This document shows, piece by piece, positions 1-8,961 of a stretch of DNA of 64,000 bases. The stretch comes from Holophagales bacterium. GTDB taxonomy: Bacteria; Acidobacteriota; Thermoanaerobaculia; UBA5066. The position numbers and the translations under genes are program-made. Location of the stretch: contig JADKBZ010000001.1 of the NCBI GenBank assembly GCA_016714815.1, forward strand, positions 186,001 through 250,000, written 5' to 3'. Within the stretch, counting starts at the first letter, position 1. The number at the start of each line of letters is the position of its first letter. The notes under the pieces are model-generated. The model ran no database searches. It was not told the origin of the DNA and saw only the letters and a list, made by a program, of their open reading frames with translations.

Positions 1-1620
1 ATGAAGAAGATCAACGAGCTCGGGACCCGCATGGCGGGCCGGCTCGGCAAGGTGACCGGCTCGAAGACGGTCGAGCGGGGCGCGCGGCAGGCGATCGGCG
101 TCGTCGACCGGGAGTTCTTCTTCCAGTTCCGGGAGCCGACGCGTCTCTCCGAGCGGGAGGTGAAGGCCCGGATCGTGAAGCTCCAGGAGGACGCCCGCGC
201 GGCGCTCGCCGCCCGCGGCCGGACCCCGAAGCTGAGGGTCCTCCTCACCGGCGCCACCGGCTTCCTCGGCCAGGAGATCCTCGCCCAGGCCGCCCCGGAC
301 CGGCGGATCGCCGAGGTCGTCTCGGTCATCCGGCCGCAGAAGGTGCGCGACCCGAAGACGAAGGAGGTCGTCAGGGTCCTCTCTCCCACCGACCGGGGGC
401 TCCTCCTCCTCTCGCGGCTCGGCATCGTCGGGCGCGCGGCGAAGAAGTTCCGGTTCGTCGACGGCGACATCGAGAAGCCGTTCCTCGGGATCGGCGATTC
501 GGACCTGGCGACGATCGAGAAGACGATCACCCACGTCGTCCACTGCGCCGCCTCCGTCTCCTTCGACGACACCTACGAGAACTCCTTCCGCGCAAACGTC
601 GGCGGCTGCAAGAACGCCCTCGCCTTCTCGCTCCGGCTCCAGCGGGCGAAGGGGTCGAAGTTCGTCCTCCACGTGGCGATCGAGACGTCCTACATCCACG
701 GGCGCAAGAAGCGGTCGATGGCGGCCGAGCACGCGCTCGTCTTCCCCAAGAACTTCTACAACAACTTCTACGAGCTGACGAAGGCGATGGCCTCGATGGA
801 GACCGACCAGCACATGGTCGTCGACGGTCTCCGGGTCATCCAGCTCCTCCCCGCCATCGTCATCGGCGACTCGCGCACCGGCAACAACCGGGGCGACACG
901 AAAGTCGTCAACGCGCCCGTCAACGCCTTCGGACGCGCCAAGGAAGCTCTCGACGCGCTGAAGTCGACGCCGTTCGGCGAGTCGAAGGCCGCGGCCATCT
1001 CCTCCGTCGCCATGGTTTTCCCCGCCGACCGCTCCGCAGAGCTGAACCTCGTCACCGTCGACCGGGTCGTCGAAGGGATCCTCGCCTCCCTGACCCGCCC
1101 CGAGGCGATCGGCGAGCGGGTCCACCTCGCCACCGACAACCGGATCCGGACCGAGGAGATCATCCAGATCGAGAAGGAAGAGCTCGGCGTCGACGTCCGA
1201 CTCACCGACCCGACCCTCTTCCGGAACGTGACGCTCCCCCTCCTCACGACGATCCTGAAGAAGGTGAACGAGCCGAAGCTCGCCAACGCCCTCGAGAAGC
1301 TCGGGACGATCTTCGGCGGCTACGGCGAGTGGGGCCAGCCGATCCACAGCGTCGGAAACGACGTGAGGGTCCTCGGCCTTCCCCTCCGGCGACCCAACAC
1401 CCGCTACGCCTTCCGGATGCTCTGCCGGCACAACAAGCTCGTGCAGGAGTTCGGAAAGGTGAAGGACGCCGACGAAGTCGCCCGCCGCGAGAGGATCTGG
1501 GCCGACGCGCTGGAACGGATCGAGAAGGAATCGGGGAGGCAGGCGGCTTCGCTCGAGGCGGACGAGTTCCGGCGGCGGATCGGCGAGATCCTCGACCTGA
1601 AGGCGTTCGTGCTGAAATAG
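1..1620 (+). CDS. NAD(P)-dependent SDR reductase, fatty acyl-CoA/thioester reductase-like
   Basis: The protein (539 residues from the first ATG) has a Rossmann nucleotide-binding motif TGATGFLG near residue 84 and a short-chain dehydrogenase catalytic YxxxK (YELTKA) near residue 257. It belongs to the extended SDR group that includes the NAD-binding domain of fatty acyl-CoA and carboxylic acid reductases (male-sterility type). Such enzymes reduce activated acyl chains or modify lipid-linked substrates; the exact substrate cannot be read from the sequence. About 75 basic residues precede the Rossmann fold. The reading frame opens on the very first base, so the true start could lie upstream of the window. 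The 3' end is followed by a strong hairpin that separates it from a convergent gene. Confidence 0.8.
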   Translation: MKKINELGTRMAGRLGKVTGSKTVERGARQAIGVVDREFFFQFREPTRLSEREVKARIVKLQEDARAALAARGRTPKLRVLLTGATGFLGQEILAQAAPDRRIAEVVSVIRPQKVRDPKTKEVVRVLSPTDRGLLLLSRLGIVGRAAKKFRFVDGDIEKPFLGIGDSDLATIEKTITHVVHCAASVSFDDTYENSFRANVGGCKNALAFSLRLQRAKGSKFVLHVAIETSYIHGRKKRSMAAEHALVFPKNFYNNFYELTKAMASMETDQHMVVDGLRVIQLLPAIVIGDSRTGNNRGDTKVVNAPVNAFGRAKEALDALKSTPFGESKAAAISSVAMVFPADRSAELNLVTVDRVVEGILASLTRPEAIGERVHLATDNRIRTEEIIQIEKEELGVDVRLTDPTLFRNVTLPLLTTILKKVNEPKLANALEKLGTIFGGYGEWGQPIHSVGNDVRVLGLPLRRPNTRYAFRMLCRHNKLVQEFGKVKDADEVARRERIWADALERIEKESGRQAASLEADEFRRRIGEILDLKAFVLK

Positions 1621-1663
1621 CGCCGGTATCACGGGCCTCACGCCGAGACGAGACCGGCTCCGC

Positions 1664-1695
1664 CCACAGGGCGCCGGCTGGCCGGTGCCCTGTGG
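1664..1695. terminator. Hairpin between convergent genes
   Basis: CCACAGGGC at 1664-1672 pairs perfectly with GCCCTGTGG at 1687-1695. The inner bases extend the stem to about 14 bp with one G-U pair and a 4-nt loop. It lies between the stop of the SDR gene (+) and the stop of the secreted-protein gene (-), so it can end both transcripts. No clear T tract follows on either strand. Confidence 0.6.
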
Positions 1696-1713
1696 AAGGT
1701 CAATCGACGGGAT

Positions 1714-2598
1714 CTACTGGATCCGCTGCGGCGCGAAGACCTCGAACGCCAGGGCGCCCGGCTCGGGGTCGTCGAAGATCGAGCTGACGTAGGCGAGATA
1801 CGGCTGGGTCGCTTCGATCGTGATCCAGACGAAGAGCTGCTCGCCGTACTCCATATCGGGATCCGGCAGAAGCGGGATCGGCAGACGGTTCACCTGAAGG
1901 ACGCTCTTGGCGCCGACCGTCACCTCCTGCTCGAGGATCGGGGTCGAGTCGCGCCGGAGCTTCAACACACGAATCTTGAAGAGGGCGGGCTCTTCCCCCG
2001 CGTTAAACATAGTGACGTTCACGCGCCGGATTCCCTTCAGGCTAGACGGCCCGCATTGCGCCGGAATGCCAGGGGTACCGAGCGTGACTGGGCCGGTGAG
2101 GACCCTGGCTGCCGCCGGAAAGAGGGCTCGAAAGACGGGCATTGCCGCTCGGCCTTCCCCGATGAAGTACGACCTCTGATCCTCAGGGCGACAGCTCTTC
2201 CCTAGCGTCCGCTCGACTTCCGCGGTGACGACGAACGGCTCGGGGATAGAGAGCGCAGCGAATCCGACGTGGTCAATAGGTGCAGGACAACCATCGAAAT
2301 CCCTACCGGCGCCGGGCTCCACCGAAGTGAGCGTACCTGCGCACCCGCTGACGACGGGAATCTCGCCGTCCGGGCCGAACACGGCCGCGGTGGCCACTGT
2401 GCCTCTCGTTCCCGTCGGGTTGAAGACGTTCACAGCGGACCGCCACGTACGCCAACCCTCTTGAAAAGGATCCGGAAACGTGACGTGCTCGGTGAGCACT
2501 CCGAATCTGGGTACGTAGACAGTCGTTTGCTGGCTCAGTGCGCTCGTGCCTGTGAACAGGAGGGCGATCAGCCCAAGGCGGCCGGCGGTCTTCGTCAT
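1714..2598 (-). CDS. Secreted protein of unknown function with two beta-rich modules
   Basis: The 294-residue product begins with a Sec signal peptide (short basic N-terminus, hydrophobic core, cleavage after SALSQ near residue 24). The mature part seems to contain two similar beta-sandwich-like modules, residues 28-130 and 190-285, each opening with a stretch of the form R..VNVFN or RRVNVTMFN. Cysteines near 82 and 97 could form a disulfide. I recognise no catalytic motif. The start is the ATG at 2598, preceded by AAGGGAG at 5-nt spacing, rather than the GTG one codon upstream. The gene follows the tail of a decayed subtilase-like gene directly, and a short fragment resembling its own C-terminus (VSSIFDEPEP versus VSSIFDDPEP) lies upstream at 2858-2902. 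Confidence 0.6.
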   Translation of the reverse strand: MTKTAGRLGLIALLFTGTSALSQQTTVYVPRFGVLTEHVTFPDPFQEGWRTWRSAVNVFNPTGTRGTVATAAVFGPDGEIPVVSGCAGTLTSVEPGAGRDFDGCPAPIDHVGFAALSIPEPFVVTAEVERTLGKSCRPEDQRSYFIGEGRAAMPVFRALFPAAARVLTGPVTLGTPGIPAQCGPSSLKGIRRVNVTMFNAGEEPALFKIRVLKLRRDSTPILEQEVTVGAKSVLQVNRLPIPLLPDPDMEYGEQLFVWITIEATQPYLAYVSSIFDDPEPGALAFEVFAPQRIQ

Positions 2599-2600
2599 CA

Positions 2601-2819
2601 CTACTCCCTTGCGTTCACGGCAAACAGGGCGAAGTCCTGCTGAATCAAGGCCGCGTTACCGCGCGGATAGAGCCCGTTGGTAGTCAATCCGACGGCCGTG
2701 ACCGTCACGGTCAGCGACGTTGCTCCCACGGGCAGGCTGGCTGGTTCAATGTTGATTCTCTCCACGTTGTCGTGCCGATCGTAGGCTGCCGTCTGGTCGG
2801 GTGCGCGTGGGAGAGAGTA
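2601..2819 (-). pseudogene. Remnant: C-terminal domain of a subtilisin-type (S8) secreted protease
   Basis: Read on the minus strand, the last 70 or so codons of the open frame encode NVERINI..PASLPVGATSLTV, then GLYPRGN and QDFALFAVNA before the TAG stop. That order (an NNVE-like start, a short beta-rich run, a QDFAL close) is typical of the C-terminal beta-sandwich of secreted subtilases. No catalytic Asp, His or Ser domain lies upstream; the frame instead runs into unrelated sequence toward the divergent polymerase gene. I infer a gene whose 5' part was deleted. The TAG lies only three bases before the start codon of the next gene. Confidence 0.5.
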
Positions 2820-2857
2820 TCCGGTCCGCGCCGACCCGAGAAAGACGCTCTCCGGTC

Positions 2858-2902
2858 TCACGCCGAGACCGGCTCGGGTTCGTCGAAGATCGAGCTGACG
2901 TG
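2858..2902 (-). pseudogene. Fragment resembling the C-terminus of the neighbouring secreted protein
   Basis: The minus-strand frame ends HVSSIFDEPEPVSA then TGA. The intact secreted protein at 1714-2598 has YVSSIFDDPEP near its C-terminus. The DNA is also alike: about 30 bases around 2870-2900 match 1760-1790 closely. This looks like a leftover of a tandem paralogue joined to the subtilase remnant by deletion. Confidence 0.4.
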
Positions 2903-2961
2903 GGCTGGACGTCGAGTCGCTGGGCGGAGATTCAGCCCCTGGTGTGAACGGGTCGTTCGTG

Positions 2962-2967
2962 TAGGGT
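2962..2967 (+). promoter_or_regulatory. Candidate -10 box of a leaderless polB transcript
   Basis: TAGGGT lies exactly six bases before the GTG start of the DNA polymerase gene, the spacing expected if transcription starts at the first base of the start codon. No Shine-Dalgarno is present and no good -35 is visible. The same arrangement recurs before tetR and mtnA. Confidence 0.35.
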
Positions 2968-2973
2968 GCCGCT

Positions 2974-5349
2974 GTGACCGCAGTGATCGAAGTCCGCGGG
3001 TTCATCGTGTCGGCCTGGGAGGAGCGCCGACGTGAAGCCGCGACACGGCGCCTTCTGGCCACCGGACGGCTCGACGACGGGCGGAGCTTCGCCCTCGTGC
3101 TCCCCGCGCCCGCTCCGGCGGTCTACGTCGGCAAGCCGGATGGGCCCCGCGCGCTCGCACTCCTTTCCGCGCAGAACGCCGTCCTCGACGCGCTCCCGTG
3201 GGCTGACCTCGCATGCGAGGCGCTCGCCCGGCTCGAGCTCCGCAAAGGATCGCCCGAGGACGCTTTCCGCCGGCTCGGCGCAGCCGGCCTGGTCACGCGA
3301 GGCCTCGAACGCGCCGGAGCCTCTGACGCCCTCCTCGCCCTCGGCCTGACCGGCCCCGTCCTGATCCGCGGCGTGCCGAAGCCCGGCCGACGCGTCGACC
3401 TGGTGTTCATCGACCCGGAGCTGTCGCCGTCCACCACGGTTCCTCCTCTGGCCTGGCTCGCCCTCGACATCGAAACCGACCGGGCGGGCGCTGTCGTCGC
3501 CGCGTCCCTCGCCGGCCCGCGTGGTCCCGGGGAGGTCCACTACGTCGGGCCGCCGCTGCCGTCCTCCCTGGTGGTCCGTCACGCATCAGAGAAGCGGCTC
3601 CTGGCGGCTATCGCTGAGCGGCTCAGGGCACGGGACCCGGACGTCGTCACCGGTTGGAACGTCATCGACTTCGACCTCAGGATTCTCGCCGACCGGAGCC
3701 GGATCCACGGGATCCCGTTCGATGTGGGGCGCGTCCCGGGCGGCCTCACGGTGCGGACGAGCCAGGGTGGGCGGTCGATCGCCGAGGTGCCCGGGCGCGC
3801 GGCGCTCGACACGATGCGTCTGGTCCGCGCCTCGGGACGGCGGCTCGACGACTACACGCTCGACGCTGTCGCTCAGACCATCCTTGGGGAGGGCAAGACC
3901 GTCACACTCCGAGGCGAAGCGAAGCTGGACGAGCTCGACCGTCTGCGGCTCGAGGAGCCGGAGCGGTTCTGTGCCTACTGCCTCCGCGACTCGGAGCTGG
4001 TACTCGAGATCCTGGAGAGGACCGGCCTCGGCGTGCTGACGGCGAGGCGTGCCGCTCTGACGGGGGTCTCCCTCGACCTCGCCTGGACCAGTATCCCGGC
4101 CTTCGAGCGCATCTACGGAGCAGCCTTGCACGCGCGGCGCGTCGTGCCTCCCGAAAGAAGCGACGCAGACGTCTCCGGAGCCGCGGGTGGCGTCGTCCTC
4201 GAGGCGGAGGCTGGTCTGTTCCCCAACGTCCTGGTCTTCGACTTCCGCAGCCTCTACCCCTCGCTCATGCGGACGTTCCACATCGACCCGCTTGCCCACG
4301 CGCGCGCCGAGGCGCGCCCGGACCCCAGCGACATCGTCGCTCCGAATGGCGCCCGTTTCGACCGGACCGAGGGAATCCTTCCGGCCATCCTCGCCAGGTG
4401 CGCCAAGGAGCGGGAGACCGCGCTGCGGGCCGGCGACGAGACCGCGGCCTACGTCTACAAGATCCTCCAGAACTCCTTCTACGGTGTACTGGGCGCCCAA
4501 GGCTGCCGCTACGCCCGCACCGAGCTGGCCGGCGCCATCACCTCGTTCGGACAGGGCTTCCTCCGGGCGGCGCGGGACTGGTTCGAGACCCGCGGACACC
4601 ACGTCCTCTACGGCGACACCGACTCGGTCTTCGTCCTGTCCGGTCTCGACGACACGGCCGGCTACGATGCCCTGTTCACGGTCGGCGGTGGCCTGGCGGC
4701 AGCGCTGAACGAACACCTCGCCGGGCGCATCCGGTCCGACTTCGACGTGGAGTCGCACCTGGTCATGCGGTGCGAGAAGATCTACCGGCGCTTCTTCATC
4801 CCGCGTCTACGGGGCGACGCGAGCGGTGAGGGAAGGGGGCGCGGCAAGGGCTACGCCGGGCTCCTCCTCTCGGCCGATGGATCGACGGAGGTGGAGGTGC
4901 GCGGTATGGAAGCGGTCCGGAGCGACTTCACTCCGCTGGCCCGCCGTTTCCAGGTGGAGCTGCTGCGGCGCCTGTTTGACGGTGAGCCGGAGGCGGCTCT
5001 CAGGAGCTTCTGCCGGGAGACCGCCGCGAGGCTCGCCCGGGGCGAGCTCGACGCCGAGCTCATCTACCGCAAGGCGCTCCGACGGGCCGCCAAGGACTAC
5101 GAGACACAGACACCCCAGGTCAGGGCGGCGCGCCTCCTGGGCTGGACGGACCGCCGCGGGCGCGTTGGCTACGTCATGACCCTCGCCGGCGCCGAGCCGA
5201 TCGAGGCGCGATCCGGCTCCCCCCTCGACTACGCCCACTACCGCGACCGGCAGCTCCAGCCTATCGCGCAGTCGATCGCCAATGCCGTCGGCATGTCCGC
5301 CGGCGGCTGGCTTGGCGAGAAGAGCCAGGGCGACCTCTTCGCTCGTTGA
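2974..5349 (+). CDS. polB: Family-B DNA polymerase (DNA polymerase II type)
   Basis: A 791-residue DNA polymerase, close to the length of Escherichia coli Pol II (about 783). The 3'-5' exonuclease motifs are present: Exo I DIETD at 165-169, Exo II VTGWNVIDFDL near 225, Exo III YCLRDSELV near 335. The polymerase motifs are A (DFRSLYPS, 423-430), B (KILQNSFYG, 496-504) and C (YGDTDS, 546-551). All metal-binding aspartates are there, so it should both polymerise and proofread, probably in repair or damage bypass. The start is a GTG with no ribosome-binding site but a TAGGGT box six bases upstream. It stands alone, divergent from decayed genes and convergent with a lipoprotein gene, which could indicate local acquisition. 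Confidence 0.93.
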   Translation: MTAVIEVRGFIVSAWEERRREAATRRLLATGRLDDGRSFALVLPAPAPAVYVGKPDGPRALALLSAQNAVLDALPWADLACEALARLELRKGSPEDAFRRLGAAGLVTRGLERAGASDALLALGLTGPVLIRGVPKPGRRVDLVFIDPELSPSTTVPPLAWLALDIETDRAGAVVAASLAGPRGPGEVHYVGPPLPSSLVVRHASEKRLLAAIAERLRARDPDVVTGWNVIDFDLRILADRSRIHGIPFDVGRVPGGLTVRTSQGGRSIAEVPGRAALDTMRLVRASGRRLDDYTLDAVAQTILGEGKTVTLRGEAKLDELDRLRLEEPERFCAYCLRDSELVLEILERTGLGVLTARRAALTGVSLDLAWTSIPAFERIYGAALHARRVVPPERSDADVSGAAGGVVLEAEAGLFPNVLVFDFRSLYPSLMRTFHIDPLAHARAEARPDPSDIVAPNGARFDRTEGILPAILARCAKERETALRAGDETAAYVYKILQNSFYGVLGAQGCRYARTELAGAITSFGQGFLRAARDWFETRGHHVLYGDTDSVFVLSGLDDTAGYDALFTVGGGLAAALNEHLAGRIRSDFDVESHLVMRCEKIYRRFFIPRLRGDASGEGRGRGKGYAGLLLSADGSTEVEVRGMEAVRSDFTPLARRFQVELLRRLFDGEPEAALRSFCRETAARLARGELDAELIYRKALRRAAKDYETQTPQVRAARLLGWTDRRGRVGYVMTLAGAEPIEARSGSPLDYAHYRDRQLQPIAQSIANAVGMSAGGWLGEKSQGDLFAR

Positions 5350-5401
5350 GGCCACAGGGCCGTCCTATTTCTCTTCTGGCGATCGCGCTCCTGCGCCGTC
5401 G

Positions 5402-5863
5402 CTACGGGCCCATCCCCTCCGACACGAGCGACCACCCTGCCCAGGCGACCTTCCAGCGCCCCTCTTCCGGCACGAGATTCATCTCGAACTTCACCTTCGC
5501 CGAGCGCGGAAGCATCCCTTCGAGGGAGCCGATCTTTCTCGGCGCGCCGTCGAAGGTCGCGGTGAAGGTGGTGCGGGCGAGGTCGGGCTTGCGGTCGATC
5601 GTCAGCTCGGAGAACGAGGCCGAGATCGACTCGTAGGCGGCGAAGTAGCGGCGAATCGTCAGGAGCGCCGCGGCGCGGTCGGGGTGCTCGGAATCGGCGT
5701 AGGCCGCGGCGAGGAGGTCGCCCGTGGCGTCGGCGTCGCGGTCTTTCGCCGCCTTCGCGAGCCCGTCGATCGTCGCGCGGACCGGGTCCGACTCCTTGCG
5801 GCACGCCGGAAGCGCTGCCGCGAGAAGGAGGAGGGCGAGGATAGGACGAAGGGCTCGCGTCAT
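5402..5863 (-). CDS. Small lipoprotein of unknown function
   Basis: The 153-residue product starts at the ATG at 5863, which overlaps the stop of the upstream MFS gene as ATGA, so the two are translationally coupled. A hydrophobic signal ends in the lipobox LPAC, predicting a lipidated cysteine at residue 21. The mature part (YFAAYESISASFSEL, then DRKPDLARTTF and WKVAWAGW) resembles the SnoaL/NTF2-like or DUF4440 type of small alpha+beta fold, but no active-site residues are evident. It is the last gene of a feoA-feoB-MFS-lipoprotein run on the minus strand. Confidence 0.7.
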   Translation of the reverse strand: MTRALRPILALLLLAAALPACRKESDPVRATIDGLAKAAKDRDADATGDLLAAAYADSEHPDRAAALLTIRRYFAAYESISASFSELTIDRKPDLARTTFTATFDGAPRKIGSLEGMLPRSAKVKFEMNLVPEEGRWKVAWAGWSLVSEGMGP

Positions 5864-7056
5864 GGCTTCTCTCCTGCGGCCGTCGTACGGGGAGCTCCGG
5901 CCCGCCGGAGAAGGATCGCCGAAAGGAGGCCCGCGAGGAAGGTCCCCGTCCAGAGCGTCGGCCCGCCCCACCCCTCAAGGATCGCCGTTCCCGCCCACGG
6001 TCCGATGGCGAAGGCGAGGTTGAAGGCCATCATGTAGAGGCCCATGTACTCGCCGCGGCGCGCTTCCGGCGCGAGCTCGGCGACGGCGGCGTTGAGCCCC
6101 GGGAAGAGAACGATCTCGCCGAACGTCCAGACGACGACGGAGACGACGACCATCCCGGGGGCGTGGGCGAAGGCGAGGAGGCCGAAGCCCGCGCCGGTGA
6201 GAACCGAGCCGAGCGCGAGGGTCTTCCCGGTGGGCCAGCGGGACATGGCCGAGTTGAGCGGGACCTCGAAGGCGACGACGAGAAGGGTGTTGAGCGTGGC
6301 GAGAAGACCGTAGGAGGCTTCCGAGAAGCCGAGGTCCCGGACGAGGAAGAGGGCCATCGCGGCGACGTGCTGGAAGAAGACGATGGCGACCGGCAGGACG
6401 CCGAGGAGGAGGAGCAGGAGGCGCCGGTCGCGGTGGGCGGGCGGCGTGTCGAGCTTCGCCGCCTCGCGGGCTTCCCCGGCGTCGACGCGCTCCGGCCGCC
6501 CCGCCTTCGCGAGAATCGTCGCGGCCGCGAGCGAGGTCAGGCCGTCGACGACGAAGAGCGCGCCGTACGACCAGGTGGCGAGGAAGCCCCCGAGAGCCGG
6601 GCCGAGGCTCATCCCGAGGTTGATGGCGAGCCGGTTCACCGCGAAGGCGGTCTTGCGCTGCTCGGGGCCGACGGCCGATGCGATGGCCGCGAGGCTCGCG
6701 GGACGGAAGATCTCGGAGGCAACCGCCCAGAGCACCGTGGCGAGAGCGACCGCGAGGGGCGTCCGCGCGACCGGGAAGGCGAGGAGGATGAGGCCAGAGA
6801 GGAGGAGCGAGGCCGTCATCATCCGGAGCGTCCCGACCCGGTCGCAGAGGCGTCCGGCGAACGGGGCCGTGAGGAGGGCCGTGGCTCCGTAGAGCGCGAC
6901 GATTGCGCCCGCGGAGGAGGGCGAAAGGCCGAGGTCGCGCGTCAGGTAGAGAAGGAGGAACGGAAGGACCATGGTCCCCGCCCGGTTGACGAGGGTCGCC
7001 GTGCACTGGACCCAGACCGCGCGGGGGAGGGCGCGAAGCTCGGCGCGCAGGGACAC
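5860..7056 (-). CDS. Major facilitator superfamily transporter
   Basis: The 398 residues contain about 12 hydrophobic segments in two six-helix halves, the normal MFS size. The loop between helices 2 and 3 carries GRLCDRVGTLR, a good match to MFS motif A (GxLaDrxGrkr). It looks most like drug/metabolite exporters of the DHA1 group; the substrate is unknown. The start is GTG at 7056, nine bases after the feoB stop, so it is probably co-transcribed with the ferrous-iron genes. A TAAGCT box (including the feoB stop) lies six bases before the GTG and might give an extra leaderless transcript. The 3' end overlaps the lipoprotein start by four bases. Confidence 0.88.
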   Translation of the reverse strand: MSLRAELRALPRAVWVQCTATLVNRAGTMVLPFLLLYLTRDLGLSPSSAGAIVALYGATALLTAPFAGRLCDRVGTLRMMTASLLLSGLILLAFPVARTPLAVALATVLWAVASEIFRPASLAAIASAVGPEQRKTAFAVNRLAINLGMSLGPALGGFLATWSYGALFVVDGLTSLAAATILAKAGRPERVDAGEAREAAKLDTPPAHRDRRLLLLLLGVLPVAIVFFQHVAAMALFLVRDLGFSEASYGLLATLNTLLVVAFEVPLNSAMSRWPTGKTLALGSVLTGAGFGLLAFAHAPGMVVVSVVVWTFGEIVLFPGLNAAVAELAPEARRGEYMGLYMMAFNLAFAIGPWAGTAILEGWGGPTLWTGTFLAGLLSAILLRRAGAPRTTAAGEKP

Positions 7057-7065
7057 GCGGGAAGC

Positions 7066-8961
7066 TTAGGCCAGGAACGCGGTGACGACGCGGAAGGCGA
7101 CGAACGCGCCGACCCACGCGAGGACGCCCATGTAGGTGAACTGGACGATGGGCCAGGTCCACCCGCCCGTCTCGCGCCTCACGACGGCGATCGTCGACAT
7201 GCACTGCATGGCGAAAGCGAAGAAGACGAGGAGCGCGACGGCCCCCGCGGGCGTGAGGTCGTGCCGAAGGGCTTCCTGGAGGCTCTTGCCCGTTTCGTCC
7301 CCCTCGATGCCGTAGATCGTCCCGAGCGTCCCGACGATCACCTCGCGGGCCGCGAGCGAGGAGACGAGGCCGATGCCGATCTTCCAGTTGAAGCCGAGCG
7401 GCGCGATGACGGGCTCGACGACGCGGCCGATCGTCCCGGCGAAGCTCTCGGCGATCTGGGGAGCGGCGCCGTCCTTCAGCGGGACGTGGGCGAGAACCCA
7501 GAGGGCGATCGACATCCCCAGGATGACCGTCCCGGCCCGCTGGAGGAAGACCTTCGCCCGGTCGAGGAGGCGCAGGCCGAGGCCGCGGAGGGTGGGCCGG
7601 CGGTAGGGGGGCATCTCGAGGACGAACGGCGTCCGCTCGCTCTGCAGGACCGACGATTTCAGGACGCGCGCGGTGCCGACCGCCGCGAGGAACCCGAGGA
7701 GATAGAGGCCGAGGAGCGCCGCGGCGCGGGTGCCGAGGAAGGGGCCGACGAGGGGCTTCTCCGGGAGGAACGCCGCGATGATGAGCGTGTAGACCGGGAG
7801 ACGGGCCGAGCAGGTCATGAACGGGGCGATCAGGATCGTGGCGATCCGGTCGCGCTTGTTCTCGATCGTTCGCGTCGCCAATATGGCCGGGACGGCGCAG
7901 GCGTAGGCGGAGAGGAGGGGGATGAACGACTTTCCCTGCAGGCCCACTTTCGCCATCGTCCGGTCGGCGATCAGGGCCGCGCGCGCGAGGTAGCCCGAGT
8001 CTTCCAGGATGCCGATGAAGAGGAAGAGGAGGAGGATCTGCGGCAGGAAGACGACGACCGACCCGACCCCCGCCCAGACCCCTTCGACGAGGAGCTGGCG
8101 GAGGGCCCCGGCCGGGAGAACCGCCCCGAGCCAGGCACCGGAGGCGCCGACGGCGCGGTCGACGAGGTCCATGAGGGGCGTGGCGGCGGTGAAGATCGTC
8201 TGGAAGACGGCGACCACGACGACGAGGAAGACGAGCGGGCCGGCGACCGGATGCAGAAAGACGCCGTCGAGCCGGCGGGTCCAGATCGGAGGCGCCGGGG
8301 CCTGGTAGTTCGCCGCCTCGCCCAGCTTCGCCGCCCACTCGCGGCAGCGGGGAAGGTCGGAGAGGGTGGGGAGGAGCTCCATCGGTCTCGGTACGCCGAT
8401 GCGCCCGCGCAGGAACTGCAGGACGGTGTCGTACCCCTCGCCGGTCGCCGCGCTGATGAGGGCGACCGGCGCGCCGAGGCGCTGGGCGAGGGTTTCGGCT
8501 TCCACGTCGCCGCCCCGCCGTTCGAGCTCGTCGGCCATGTTCAGGACGACGAGGGTCGGGAGGCCCAGGGCGAGGATCGGGGCCGCCAGGACGAGGTGCC
8601 GTCCGAGGTTCGTGACGTCGAGGATGAGGAGGATCGTGTCGGGCTTCGGGACGCCCGGCATCCGCCCCATCAGGACGTCGTGCGTCACCTGCTCGTCCTC
8701 GGAGCGCGGCGTCAGGCTGTAGACGCCCGGGAGATCGATGATGTCGAGCTCGACGGCGTCTTCGATCTTCAGCTTGCCGAGGTGCTGCTCGACCGTGACG
8801 CCGGGGAAGTTCGCCACCTTCTGGCGGAGCCCGGTGAGGCGGTTGAAGAGGGTCGACTTGCCGGAGTTCGGCGGCCCGACGACCGCCACGACGCGCGCCC
8901 GGGACGGGCCCGCGGAGGGAGGGGGGACCTCGAGGGCGGGGAGGACGACCGGCCTGGTCAC
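7066..8961 (-). CDS. feoB: Ferrous iron transporter FeoB
   Basis: A 631-residue inner-membrane protein that imports Fe(II) using an N-terminal GTPase. The G domain shows G1 GPPNSGKST (residues 30-38), the G3 region DLPGVYSL and G4 NMADE. From about residue 240 there are two Gate-type membrane blocks and a core region; the second block contains the family motif FMTCSARLPVYTLI. It is somewhat shorter than the E. coli protein (773), mainly through a short spacer and C-terminus. It overlaps the feoA stop by four bases, giving a feoAB operon in the usual order. Confidence 0.96.
   Translation of the reverse strand: MTRPVVLPALEVPPPSAGPSRARVVAVVGPPNSGKSTLFNRLTGLRQKVANFPGVTVEQHLGKLKIEDAVELDIIDLPGVYSLTPRSEDEQVTHDVLMGRMPGVPKPDTILLILDVTNLGRHLVLAAPILALGLPTLVVLNMADELERRGGDVEAETLAQRLGAPVALISAATGEGYDTVLQFLRGRIGVPRPMELLPTLSDLPRCREWAAKLGEAANYQAPAPPIWTRRLDGVFLHPVAGPLVFLVVVVAVFQTIFTAATPLMDLVDRAVGASGAWLGAVLPAGALRQLLVEGVWAGVGSVVVFLPQILLLFLFIGILEDSGYLARAALIADRTMAKVGLQGKSFIPLLSAYACAVPAILATRTIENKRDRIATILIAPFMTCSARLPVYTLIIAAFLPEKPLVGPFLGTRAAALLGLYLLGFLAAVGTARVLKSSVLQSERTPFVLEMPPYRRPTLRGLGLRLLDRAKVFLQRAGTVILGMSIALWVLAHVPLKDGAAPQIAESFAGTIGRVVEPVIAPLGFNWKIGIGLVSSLAAREVIVGTLGTIYGIEGDETGKSLQEALRHDLTPAGAVALLVFFAFAMQCMSTIAVVRRETGGWTWPIVQFTYMGVLAWVGAFVAFRVVTAFLA

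Noticed and set aside
5975..8338. 787-codon minus frame across feoB and the MFS gene
   Set aside because: Arg/Pro-rich shadow in another register of two real genes with clear motifs.
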